From the NCBI GenBank assembly GCA_039583875.1, contig CM077165.1:70420757-70484756 (forward strand): 64,000 nucleotides of DNA, given 5' to 3'. Of this stretch, positions 52,404 through 62,976 are shown piece by piece. Positions within the stretch are counted from its first letter, which is position 1; each line of letters begins with the position of its first letter. Both the position numbers and the translations under genes were made by a program. The notes under the pieces are model-generated. The model ran no database searches, was not told where the DNA came from, and was given only the letters and a program-made list of their open reading frames with translations. This DNA is from Platanthera guangdongensis. Lineage: Eukaryota > Streptophyta > Magnoliopsida > Asparagales > Orchidaceae.

Positions 52404-55400
52404 TGTCAGGGGTTAAATGAATCGATTATGATATGACATGCAAGTGGGTATGATGGAACATGCAAGTGCAACACACACACCCGACTCTGTGCACACAGAC
52501 CTTTAGTTCCCCCTTTCTGGAGCCGTAACCTCCCAGGATACCTCCGTAGTGGCAGACGGAAGCGGTGGGTTGGGCTTCGCCCACCTCTAAACCAGTAAAG
52601 CACTACCGGTCAGACCTATCGTACGCCTCAACGCTTGGTGCACGAAGCGGACTCCTGCGTACTCTTGTCGGCTGGCGCACCGGACTTCTGTTGGCGAAGT
52701 GCTAACCACACTTGCCGAGTCAACGTATTGGCGTCGGTGCATCGACCCTCCAATACCGAACACCCATCACCTTAATTTTTCCTTTCTTTTATGCACATGC
52801 AAATTTAGCGTAATCAAAAACCGAGCCGAAGCTCCCCGAACCAAAACGTCTGTCTCAAACAATCGAGCCGAAGCTCCCCGGACCCAAAGTCCGTCTTTTA
52901 ACCATCCGAGCTGAAACTCCCAGCTATCTTCCGGTGCTATCAGTGTTTGTGAAAGGTGCAACCCCAATTACTAAGTTACTCTTTTCAGCTTTTTAAAACA
53001 GTTTACGTTAACCCAGGACAGCCCCTGGTATTCCCTGTGAAGGGCTCTCAAGGGGCACTAGGAACTATGTTGTGATTACGCCCAGCGTTCCCTTTCGCAA
53101 GGTACTTATTTTTTGTTATTGGTTGATCCCCTTACCCATCACTTTCTCATGTTACGATAGGCTAATCCTAAGGTGATTTGACTCCACCTCACCTCGAGGA
53201 GTACGATCTTTCGTCGGACCCGAGCGCCTATAAACCCTAGCCAAAACACACCCTACTCACTTTATCTTCCAATGATGCATCTAACTCTATTTATCCTTTC
53301 CAGCAACCCAACAAAACCCAACACATGTGCTCTAATTCATATCCCAAATGATTTCCTGCAGTTTTGCTAAATGCAGACAACTTAACTATATGACCCGAAA
53401 AATGGGAAGTATACCAAATGATCATCCAGTACTCATATAATAATTATTGGAGGTCTATATTGACATTTTTAGCCTGAATCCATAATTTCCTAATTTTCAT
53501 AATTCAACTGATAATTTATTTATTTATTCTAATAACCAAATGTTCTAAGTTTGAACATGAAGTACAAGTTTTAGACAAGATAAAATTCTACTAAATTTTA
53601 TGTTAAATGCAAAATGAATAATCATCTAAAAATCCAGAATCTCCCAATTTTTTTGCAAGGTTTAAGCCCTTAAATTTTATTTCAAATTTATTCCATAATA
53701 AATCATTTAAAGGGGATGTACAACAATAAATACTTCCAAAAATTCAGAGAAAATTCCAGGATGATTATAAGGGCACATAAAACCTCCAAGTAAAGTTTCA
53801 TAATTTTTTTGAAAGAATTATTCCCTGAATTAACTAAATATCCAATTCTCAAAATTAGGGTCTTGTGAAGGAAGTTCTGTAAACAGGCCTCTAAAAATTA
53901 TAAATAAATTACTACAAGTACTTTTTGGCCTGGAAACATCAAAACCTAAGTCTCATGATTTTTCAACAGATAAATCATCATTAATTAATTTAATTCTACC
54001 AAGCCCCTTTCCAAAACTTGTGAAAAAGTACTAAATAAACTCAAGTAAAAATTATAATAAAATTCAGGGATGTTCACTTAGGCCTTTAAGATATTCTGAC
54101 CAAGTTTCATTAGATTCAAATGCACAGAATAACCATAAGAAAAATCAAACATCATTTTGGGCCTTTTGGTAATTAACAAATAAAGTACCAAGAATAAAAT
54201 CCATAAAATTCTATAGGAATTACCAGAGGTTCTAGATGGCCTAAAACATACTCTATCCAAGTTTCATAACTTTTGGGGAAGGTTTAGTGGCTGAATCTTC
54301 AAATTTGTGCTCCTACCCTAAAACTAGGGTTAGGGTTTTGAGGTGTCTACCTTGCTCCAACTCCTCTAAAGTTCCTACCAGAGAACTTAGGTTACATTAC
54401 CCTCAATTCTACTGGGTTTCCAAGGCCATACAAGGGCATTTGCCCCCATGTCCTTCACAACCCTCAAAAGTCCTTCCTTAGGGTTTGAGGTTGAACCCTA
54501 GGGTAAATCAAGCCTAAATCATCTCATTTTCCTTAAGAGGGTGACATTGGACATGCCAAGTCAGTGTCCAAAACCTCAGCCTCTGTTGAGGGGAGGGGAC
54601 CACCCTAAGTCCATAGTGCACTTGTAATCAAAAATACCTTCTTAAAGCCAAACTAGGGTTTGGTGATTCCCTAACCAAAACATATCCAAATGAGTTAAAA
54701 TTTTGTACCGATCTAGGTCTTGATGTCAGGGACCACTCTCCAAAATTTGGAAGGGTTTGGAGGTCATTTGACCACTTAATTAAATTACCCTAGCATTATT
54801 AAATAAAAGTAAAAACTTTAGGCAAAGTGTCTCCAAAAATTCTTAGTTTTGGGCAGGCCCTAGGTATAGCTAGGTTAGACTCCCTGCCAAAATTTCAAGT
54901 GATTTGGGCCAGGGATGAGGTGTGGGCACTCAGTTTAATGACTGCCTAGCCCTAAGTATATGTCCCACCAAAATGGGTGCCCTGGTCAGACCATGCACCC
55001 AAATGGGTTCAAACCAATTTTAAAATAAAGTAGACACAAAGGACTACAACTTTCATGTTGAAGGTTTTCCCACCAGGTGAGCCTAGGTATTTTTAAAGTT
55101 TAAAACCATTAATATCAAAATCTGTGACATAAATCACATTAATATAAAAATATTTCCTATAGTTTAAAATCAATTGGAGCACGAATCTTGGCGCGTTTTT
55201 GACGGGATCTCATCGTCTTCTTCATTGAGCCGACGGCCAGGATCCATCCCGCCTGGAGCAGCTTCCAAGCTCTGCCGTCGGCGATCCAGCCCTTCCCCGG
55301 CCGGCCACCGCCACCACCACCTCCGTTGAGGTGGTGGCTGTCGCCAGGCGGCGGCTCAGCCGTCGGAGAGGTGTTTTCCAGCGGTTCTAGTAGGAAGTTT

Positions 55401-56099
55401 TTGCCAAAAAAACCATGAAAATCATGGTTTGGATCGGGCTCAATTGAGCCCGAACCTTAAACCTAAGGAGACCTATGATTTACCTGTGAGTTAAGGAGAG
55501 GGGGAGGACCTTCCTGGCGGCCTGAATGCGGGAGGAGCGGCGGGATGCCATAGTCGACGGCGGCGGCGCTCGGCTTCTGCAACAACACAGTGGGACGACC
55601 TGTCTCCTCCAGATAAAAGCTCGAAAATGTTCCCCTCTGCCCATTGATGATGTTTAAATGGGCAATTGGGGAGGGGAGCGGCTGGTTCTTCAATGCCCTT
55701 CAACACCATTAATGGTGTGGCTCGGGTTAAGTGGGGGGGGGGGGGGGGGCTGAATCTACCCCTTGGTGGCCGGGAAACGGCTGAAATCAACTCCTCTTCC
55801 CTAGAGGAGTTGATTGCAGTCATTAAAAGTGGCTGTTGGCCTCCCTTAGGCCGGCTCCCACTCTCCCCTTCCTCCCCCCATCTTCTCTCTCCACCATTAA
55901 CATGAAGGGAAGCTCCCTTCTCTCTCCTAGTCACCCATGTTGACTAGTCAACACTATAGGCTATGTGCAACCCACTTAGTCATGATGATCATGAAAGTGA
56001 GGTTAGCCTAAGGAAGAAGTGCCTTGGGCTTGGGTTAGCCCATTTGGGCTAGGTTTGACTTGGCTTAAGTTAGGGTTGACCTGGGTCAATTTGATCATC

Positions 56100-56480
56100 T
56101 GGGTTGACCCCATTGGGTCCTTGGTGACCCATTGGCCTCCCCTAAGGCCTATGTGGGGTTATGTAGGGTTACCTTACACTTTAGAGGTCACCTACCCTTA
56201 ATAAGGGCACTTTGACCAGATTAGGGGCTTGAGTTGACTTGGGTCAACTTGGCCTCTAGGGCTGACCCCAATGTGTCCTTAGTGACCCCTTGACTTCACT
56301 TTAGGGTTAGGGGGCATAGGTGGGGTCCTCTAGGCTAGGAGTAGGTCAATTGACCCTAAGTAGGCTAGTTTGACCCATTTTGGGTTAGAGTTGACCTTGG
56401 TCAACTGAGTCTCTTTGATTGACCCCAATGGGTCCTTATGGCTCTAATGGGCCTCCCAAGGTATTAGGGGGTGTTGTGGT
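56100..56480 (-). repeat. Degenerate ~155-bp tandem units in Tekay LTR
   Basis: The block gggtcctt(g)-gtgacc recurs at about 56,115, 56,270 and 56,427 with gttgacttgggtcaa-like text between. It matches the triplication at 2,985-3,420 in the inverted copy. Confidence 0.55.
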
Positions 56481-56672
56481 AGGTTCTTGGGGTCAAGGTG
56501 TAGCCCCATGGTCATCCTAAACCATTGTTCAGAGTTCTACTATTTGCAGACCATTATGATTTCCACACTTTGTCTCCTATCTTTTGGCCCATTTCTGGCT
56601 TCCTAGGGTTTGTCATGACCTAGTCATAGACAAAACCACTTCTAGGGGTCTAGTTGGAAATGAGATGTTACA

Positions 56673-56720
56673 AATCCCAATAAACAAAACAAAGATTTCG
56701 TCCCCGAAATCAAGGTTAAG
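56673..56720 (-). other. PPT region of Tekay
   Basis: On the minus strand the end of the interior reads TTTCGGGGACGAAATC ... TTATTGGGATT and then the LTR. The first motif is the familiar pre-LTR sequence of Tekay/CRM elements. The final purine tract itself is weak here. Confidence 0.55.
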
Positions 56721-56912
56721 CCTACGGGAATTTCTACCGAAGAAAAGAAACTTGTAACATCTCATCACGACGCCATGTTTGCTAAATTAAGTTTTGAGGG
56801 AAACTTAAGTCTATACCCATTTCGCCTAATCGGTGAGCCAAGATCTCAATAAACAAAAGATAAGCCTTCAATAAACAAAAAATAAGCTTCTACCTGCCTG
56901 CAGCAGCCCTTA

Positions 56913-59000
56913 CTAGTTTAAGGCAGGAAAATAAATTAAACATCTTGAGGGGTTTGTGAGGTATACCTGACTGAACAGCTCTGGGTATCTTTGTCGCATC
57001 AGGTCCTGCGGCTCCCAGGTATGCTCCTCCTGGCCGTGGTTCCTCCACAGGACCTTGACTAATGGGACCTTCTTGCGACGCAAGACCCGTACTCCTCGGT
57101 CGTCGATCCTAACCGGCTCCAAACGAACTGACAGGTCTGAAGCTACCGGCCCTTCCGTGGTCAAAATCTGCTGCTCCGGGCGTAGCAGAGCCCTCCTCAG
57201 CGAGGAAATGTGGAAGACGTCGTGCAGAGCTGCCATCTCTGGTGGAAACTCCAGCCTGTAGGCTAGGGGCCCGATCCGCTCCAGGATCCTGTAAGGGCCC
57301 ATGTACCTAGGGCTGAGCTTTTTCCTCCGACCACGCACCCGCGAGACTCCATGCATGGGCCGGATCTTCAAAAACACTTGGTCCCCCACCTGGAACTCCA
57401 CCTGCCGATGTCGGGCGTCATAGTACTTAGCTTGTCTGCTCTGCACCTCTAGCATTCTGTCTCTGATCAGCCTCACCTGAGCCTCGGTGTATTCAACAAA
57501 ATCTGATCCCAACACCTTCGGATCTTCGTCCTGAACCCAAGAAAGCGGGGTCCGGCATTTCCTTCCATACAAGGCTTCGTAAGGCGCCATCCTGATGCTG
57601 GACTGGTAGCTGTTGTTATAGGAGAACTCGACCAGGGGTAAGCACTTCTCCCATGGTACCCCGCGGTCCAAAATACATAGCCTCAAAAGATCTTCCAGCG
57701 TCCGGTTGGTGTGTTCTGTCTGCCCGTCCGTCTGGGGATGGAACGCGGTGCTGAAGGTCAATCGCGTGCCTAAGTAAGCTTGCACGGATCTCCACTCCCT
57801 GGAAGTGAACCGGCCATCCCGATCCGACACGATCGTCTTGGGCACCCCGTGATATTGAACGAACTGCTCCACAAATCTTCGTACTAATACTCCCACAACG
57901 TCGTCCTTCCTGATCGGAATGAACCTGACTACTTTTGTCAACCGATCGACGATGACCCAAATCGAGTCATTTCCTGTTCGTGATCGGGGAAGTCCGTGAA
58001 TAAAGTCCATCGCGATGTCTTCGAACTTCCACTCTGGCACCGGGAGTGGTTGCAACAAACCCGCGGGGTTTTTGCACTCTGTCTTCACTAGCTGGCAAGC
58101 TTCGCAGTGGGTCACAAACCGAGTGATATCCTTTTTCATACCAGGCCAGTACATAGTCTTCTTCAAATCCGCAGTCATCTTCGTGATGCCCGGGTGCACC
58201 GAGTATCTGCTGTGGTGGGCCTCCGTCATAATGTCTTCCCGGACCTGGCCTCCTTCCGGTATATAAGTCCGACCTCTAAAACATACCACACCATCCCTCA
58301 TCGTGTAATCTCCTGCTGCACCGTTCTCCAAGGCCCAGAATATCGGCTCCAGTTTGACATCTCGCCTCTGTCCCTCTCTGACTCGGTCCCGGATATCGTC
58401 GGTAGCACTCACCGCAGCTAAATACTCCATGTAAAGCTCGGAGTCCTCGGATGACACTAGTGTGATGTGCATATCCTCCAATCTCCTCACCAGCTCCATA
58501 GACATAAACTGGGGCCCGGTCTCGGAAGTGGCAGCTCTCCGACTCAACGCATCAGCCACCATGTTTGCCTTCCCTGGAAGGTAGTGCATCTCATACTGAT
58601 AATCTGCTAGGAACTCCACCCAGCGCCTCTGTCTGATGTTCAGTTCCTTCTGCGTGTCCACGTATTTCAGGTTCTTGTGGTCGGAGTAGATGTCGCAGTG
58701 GACTCCATAAAGATAATGGCGCCAGATCTTCAAAGCAAAAACGACCGCCCCCATCTCAAGGTCGTGCACCGGATAGTTCTGTTCGTGCTTCTTCAATTGG
58801 CGAGACGCATATGCAATCACATGACCTTTCTGCATCAGTACAGCTCCCATACCCTGGTAGGAAGCATCAGTGTAGACCTGAAATCCTTCCCTCCCCGAGG
58901 GGAGAGTAAGAATGGGAGCCGAGGTTAGTCGATCTTTCAGCTCCTGGAAAGCTGCCTGGCACTGCGGGGTCCACACGAAGGGTACCTCCTTCTTCGTCAA
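56913..59000 (-). CDS. pol: Tekay pol: RNase H, integrase, chromodomain
   Basis: 695 codons. RNase [54 protein letters not shown] (residues about 40-155). Integrase: zinc finger ending HCEACQLVK (about 300), core with [23 protein letters not shown] and [14 protein letters not shown], which is a DD35E triad and intact; GPY/F module [10 protein letters not shown] and [11 protein letters not shown]-terminal chromodomain: [20 protein letters not shown], then WEPQDLM (about 640-680), which in this branch steers insertion to heterochromatin. It continues in frame with RT upstream (59,022) except for a TGA at 59,022-59,024, probably CGA (Arg) originally. Confidence 0.9.
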   Translation of the reverse strand: MTKKEVPFVWTPQCQAAFQELKDRLTSAPILTLPSGREGFQVYTDASYQGMGAVLMQKGHVIAYASRQLKKHEQNYPVHDLEMGAVVFALKIWRHYLYGVHCDIYSDHKNLKYVDTQKELNIRQRRWVEFLADYQYEMHYLPGKANMVADALSRRAATSETGPQFMSMELVRRLEDMHITLVSSEDSELYMEYLAAVSATDDIRDRVREGQRRDVKLEPIFWALENGAAGDYTMRDGVVCFRGRTYIPEGGQVREDIMTEAHHSRYSVHPGITKMTADLKKTMYWPGMKKDITRFVTHCEACQLVKTECKNPAGLLQPLPVPEWKFEDIAMDFIHGLPRSRTGNDSIWVIVDRLTKVVRFIPIRKDDVVGVLVRRFVEQFVQYHGVPKTIVSDRDGRFTSREWRSVQAYLGTRLTFSTAFHPQTDGQTEHTNRTLEDLLRLCILDRGVPWEKCLPLVEFSYNNSYQSSIRMAPYEALYGRKCRTPLSWVQDEDPKVLGSDFVEYTEAQVRLIRDRMLEVQSRQAKYYDARHRQVEFQVGDQVFLKIRPMHGVSRVRGRRKKLSPRYMGPYRILERIGPLAYRLEFPPEMAALHDVFHISSLRRALLRPEQQILTTEGPVASDLSVRLEPVRIDDRGVRVLRRKKVPLVKVLWRNHGQEEHTWEPQDLMRQRYPELFSQVYLTNPSRCLIYFPALN

Positions 59001-59021
59001 GGATGTGAGCGGGAGGGCGAT

Positions 59022-59593
59022 TCAAGAGAATCCTTCCACGAACTTCCGGTAGTAACCGGCAAGTCCTAGGAAACTTCGTACGTCGGTGGCTGTCTTTAGC
59101 TGTGACCAATCTCGAATTGTCTGAATCTTTGTCGGATCCACTGCCAACCCGGCTCCACTGATAATATGGCCTAAGAAGCCCACCTCTTTCAGCCAGAACT
59201 GACATTTACTAAACTTTGCATATAAATGATTCTCCTGCAGTCTCTGTAGGGTTAGTGCCAGATGGCTAGTGTGCTCCTCCTCCGTTCTCGAGTAGATGAG
59301 GATGTCATTGATAAACACAATGACAAACACATCTAGATACTCCTTGAAAACCTGGTTCATGAGGGTCATGAACGCAGATGGTGCATTGGTGAGCCCGAAG
59401 GGCATCACCGTAAATTCGAATAAACCATATCTGCTACTAAAAGCAGTCTTCTGAATGTCCTCCTCTCGAATCCGAAGTTGGTAATATCCCGACCTCAAAT
59501 CTAATTTTGAAAAAAACTGCGCTCCCTGCAGCTGGTCGAACAACTCGTCTATCCTTGGCAGTGGATAGGTGTTCCGGACCGTCAGCCGATTTA
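59022..59593 (-). pseudogene. pol: Tekay reverse transcriptase, C-terminal part
   Basis: Continues RT after the Harbinger insertion: [31 protein letters not shown] (motif A Asp present), [43 protein letters not shown]. The active-site box should be F-x-D-D; here the first Asp is Asn (codon 59,307-59,309, AAT), a G-to-A change that should abolish catalysis. The segment ends at the TGA at 59,022. The N-terminal part of RT is at 60,777-60,960. Confidence 0.85.
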
Positions 59594-60776
59594 GGGTCTG
59601 TTTGGTAAAGCTGTGGCGGTGCAGGAAGCAGTGGTGGGAAACAGTGGTGTATGAATCAGCTGTTTTGCAGTGGTGGAAAAATTTATGAAACTGTTTGGAA
59701 AACTGTATTTGCAGTGCTGTGTGAAACAGTGGTGCAAAATTAAACAGTGATAGTAATAATTAAACAATCAAGAGAGTTTAAGAAATCTAAAAATAAAAAA
59801 TAATTGCTCGGCATTTATTTTATTTCATTATAAAATTAAATATATTAATATTGATGGGGTTCCCCAAAATATGTTCGGACGAGCCAAAAATTTTTAAACG
59901 GACGTCGAAACACACGTATGCGCGCTCGACTCGCTCACGAGCTAGGACGTCAGAACACACGTATCCCCAAAATAATTAGAATGTTGAAATGTTTTAATTA
60001 TAAATTAATATAAGTTTTATTTATGTATTAATGAGGCTCTCCCTAGAGATTTTCAAACCAAACATGCTCCGATTCGGGGTTACGACGATCTAATTTTCAA
60101 GTCGGACGATCATCAACATTAATAATAAAATATTAATATATATTAATTAAAATATTAATACATAAATAAACATTTTGCAGTACTAGAACGGTTCGTTTTC
60201 ACCCGATTCTCACATAATTTCGAGTACGTTCAGTATTCCAAACGGACGTTAGGACGCACGTATGCGCACTCGATTCACTCACGAGCTAGGACGATTCAAT
60301 TTTGAGCGATTCACGAGCTTCTTGCGTGCCCCGCAAAAAAAAAGTATTAAACAATTAAACATTAATTAATTATTAAACATTTAAAAATTATTATATTAAT
60401 GTTTTAATTAATTACCAAAAAACAATAAATATTAATTAATTATGTTATTAAATATTAATATAAATTTTATATAATATAAAATTTATATATTAATAAATAA
60501 TATAGGAAATTTATATATTAAATTAATATATTAAATAATATTATAAATTAATATATAATATATATTAATATTTTAATATAAATTAATATAAATTAATATA
60601 TATAATAATATATAAATTATAAAAAACAGAGCTGCAGCCCTTTTCAGGGATGCATCGCTGCTGCTGCCGCTGTGGGCGGTGGCTTCTTGCCACCGCCCAC
60701 GCCAAACAAATTGTTTGGCGGAGCGGCAGCAAAATCAGCGGCATGTCGCTGTGCTGCCGCTCCTCCAAACAAGGGC
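59594..60776. mobile_element. Non-autonomous PIF/Harbinger (Tourist-like) element
   Basis: It splits the RT codons between DYRAL and NRLTVR. It is flanked by tta on both sides (59,591-59,593 and 60,777-60,779), the 3-bp duplication typical of PIF/Harbinger. Ends are gggtctgtttgg and, reversed, gcccttgtttgg, matching Tourist-type termini. Length 1,183 bp. The middle is very AT-rich (60,330-60,640). It has no transposase. The right part holds a perfect 12-bp hairpin (gtgggcggtggc at 60,671 with a 5-base loop) and a gccaaacaa/ttgtttggc palindrome. Internal direct repeats (acacgtatgcgc ... cacgagctaggacg) lie at about 59,895-59,965 and 60,240-60,310. Confidence 0.85.
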
Positions 60777-61532
60777 TTAGTGCTCGGTAGTCGATGCACA
60801 ATCTGAGAGTCCCGTCTTTCTTTTTGCCGAACAATACCGGGGCTCCCCATGGTGAGGAGCTTGACCGGACAAATCCGGCTTTCACTAACTCCTGAAGCTG
60901 GCTCCGGAACTCTGTCAACTCCCTTGGGGCCATCCGGTAAGGTGCCTTGGATGCTGGTTTGGCCCCCGACACAAGCTGTATCTGAAAGTCCTGCTCCCTG
61001 CGCGGGGGTAATCCGGGTAATTTTTCTAGAAAGACGTCCTCAAACTCCCGCACCACCGGGATATTCGATATAGAATTCGTGGCCTCCGCCATCTCAAACA
61101 GCATCTCGTAGACCTCCTCCCCCTGTAAATAGACCTTAACGGCCTGTACTGAAGATAAGGGTATACGTGAGGCAGCTCCTATACCTTCGATGATGATGAT
61201 AGAGTCCCCGTGCCTCACGATGATCCTTTTCGCTTGACAATCAATCTGGGCATGATTCCACTGTAACCAAGTCATGTCCAGGATCAGCTCGAAGACGGGC
61301 ATCCTCAGGACCGTTGCCGGAACTTCGAACGACTTTCCTCCAATCTCCGCCTCCATGCTGCAGTGGGCTGAGGTGAGTATCTCCGATCCGTCGGGTAGAC
61401 GCACCCTCCTCATCCGGCCTGTGAACCGTTCCACTCCTTCCAGCCCTTCCAGAAAGGCCTCCGACACAAACGAGTGCGAGGCACCCGTGTCGAACAGAGT
61501 ATAGGCGGGTTTGCCGCTGATGAAGACTATAC
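60777..61532 (-). pseudogene. pol: Tekay protease and RT N-terminus
   Basis: Begins at the intron acceptor with [26 protein letters not shown] is the protease active site. [16 protein letters not shown] follows (usually DWL in this lineage), then a linker, [20 protein letters not shown] (start of RT), [35 protein letters not shown] and CIDYRAL, where the Harbinger element cuts it. Codons read past 60,777 belong to the transposon. The frame is open throughout this stretch. Confidence 0.85.
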
Positions 61533-61662
61533 CTGAGACGATTAAATGTCTTAGTATTTTATAACGCGTTTTCTTTCCTATTTATTCTAATAAAGGCAGT
61601 TCTACTTGTTGGGCAATTGAGAACGAGAATTTAATTTAAACAATTTAAACATCTTGACTTAC
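61533..61662 (-). other. Putative spliceosomal intron at gag-protease junction
   Basis: On the minus strand the donor is ACAG|GTAAGTCAAG and the acceptor TTTAATCGTCTCAG|GT, 130 bp apart, with a tactaag branch-point-like motif about 20 bases before the acceptor and an A/T-rich interior. Removing it joins gag codons V-I-T-G in frame to [10 protein letters not shown] of protease (intron phase 1). Unspliced RNA runs into TAA after about ten codons. Confidence 0.72.
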
Positions 61663-62825
61663 CTGTGATGACCCGCTCTGGATTTCGAGGCTGTGCCAGG
61701 TCCAAGGCATATGCCTGCTCCCTTTCCTGTCTTCAATCTCCTCCCTGGTAACCACGTCCTCGGCCGCGTCCTCGGCCTCCGAAATGCTGGGCAGGTGAGC
61801 CACCCTGTGGTGCTGGAGGTGGTGCCCCCCTCATGGGGCAGTTTCTCCGGAGGTGTCCCACCTGATGACAATGGAAGCACTTCGGTGGGGGATACGTCAT
61901 ACCCCCGGGTCTCGGCATCTCCTGTATCCGAAGAGGTTGAGGGGCCAATATCACCTGCTCTCTCGTCTCCTGCCTCACCTCCTGACGAGGCTGCTCCTCC
62001 GTCCTTCTCACATCTGGTATAGCGCCTCTCTGTTGATCATTTCTGGCCCTCCGGCCCTGATCCTCCGCTTGCCGCTTCCGGCCCCGAGTGGTGTGCCAAT
62101 CAGCCTCAATCCTCTTTGCCATCTCCAAAATCCGGGAGATAGGCCCGTCAGATACAAACAACAAGGCCTCCCTAAACTCCTCTTTCAGACCCTTATAGAA
62201 TCTCTTGATGTATCTTGCTTCGTCCAGCTGGTAAGAACCTGCATATCGAGCCAAATAGTCGAACTCTCGATGGTACTCCACCACCGTCCTGGTGCCCTGC
62301 CTCAGCTGTAAGAACCGCTCCTCCAACTCGTCCCTGGCCGACTGCGGAACAAAATGCTCCAGCAGCGTGACCCTGAATTCCTCTCAAGTAATTTCTGCAA
62401 CCTCCCTATCGACAAACGTCGTGTCCAACAGCGTCTTCCACGACCTCTTGGCATGGGACTCCAAGCAAGATACCACCAAAGCCACCCTCTCCTCCCAGGG
62501 GCACCGTATTCCGGTCAACATCTCGTACATAACATCCAGCCACTCCTCTGTCCGCACTGCCAACTCTGTCCCAAAGTAGGACGGGGGAGAGAGTCCTCGG
62601 AAGGTGCTCATCAAGTTGGCCCCTGGGTTTGGCTGCTGGGTCGGGGCCTGTTGAGCCCGGAAGGCCTCCAGGATAGCTGTAAGGGTTTGCCCCATGTCTG
62701 ACTGAAGGAAAGGTGTGGGGACCATGGGGGGGTGATGCAATGTCCGGAGTCTGCTGAGCTCCACCTTGTGGGGTGGGCTGAGCTGGGGGCTGCAAAAGAA
62801 CTACATTAGTAGGTAATCGACTCAA
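61663..62825 (-). pseudogene. gag: Tekay gag
   Basis: Start chosen at the ATG at 62,825 (MSRLPTNVVLL), 138 bp from the PBS; the frame then changes at a G7 tract (about 62,726-62,732). The gag domain follows: QTLTAILEAFRAQQ, FRGLSPPSYFGTELAVRTEE, WEERVALVVSCLESHAKRSW, RFLQLRQGTRTVVEYHREF, DEARYIKRFYKGL. A zinc knuckle, CFHCHQVGHLRRNCP, lies near 61,830-61,875, followed by a Gly/Arg-rich tail (RGRGRGYQGGD). Two stops: 62,384-62,386 (TGA in IT-stop-EEFR, where TWEEF is expected) and 61,733-61,735 (TGA, probably CGA). The last codons, RNPERVITG, reach the intron donor. It binds RNA and forms the particle. Confidence 0.83.
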
Positions 62826-62962
62826 TACCTAATAAAAAGTGGACAATTTACATGTGATCCCTCATATGGGCACACCACTGCTTCTGTTGCTTAGTTTGTC
62901 CCCAAACTAAACTCGCGCGGGGGTGACCCAGGGTTGTGGACTGCTACTTTTGATCGAGGTCG

Positions 62963-62974
62963 GCTCTGATACCA
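62963..62974 (-). other. Tekay PBS, tRNA-iMet type
   Basis: The minus strand reads TGGTATCAGAGC, two bases from the 5' LTR edge at 62,977. Confidence 0.92.
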
Positions 62975-62976
62975 CT

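Larger units (their letters stand above)
51532..56672 (-). repeat. Tekay 3' LTR (5,141 bp)
   Basis: It starts tgtaagaccc and ends gatgttaca on the + strand. The left edge has a C22 tract (51,539-51,560). Content from left: stem-loop region 52,182-52,403, AT-rich middle, a GC-rich CpG-dense patch (55,200-55,570), a G17 tract (55,733-55,749) and degenerate ~155-bp tandem units (56,100-56,480). Open frames at 55,463-55,934 are low complexity. It is unusually long for this lineage. Confidence 0.9.
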
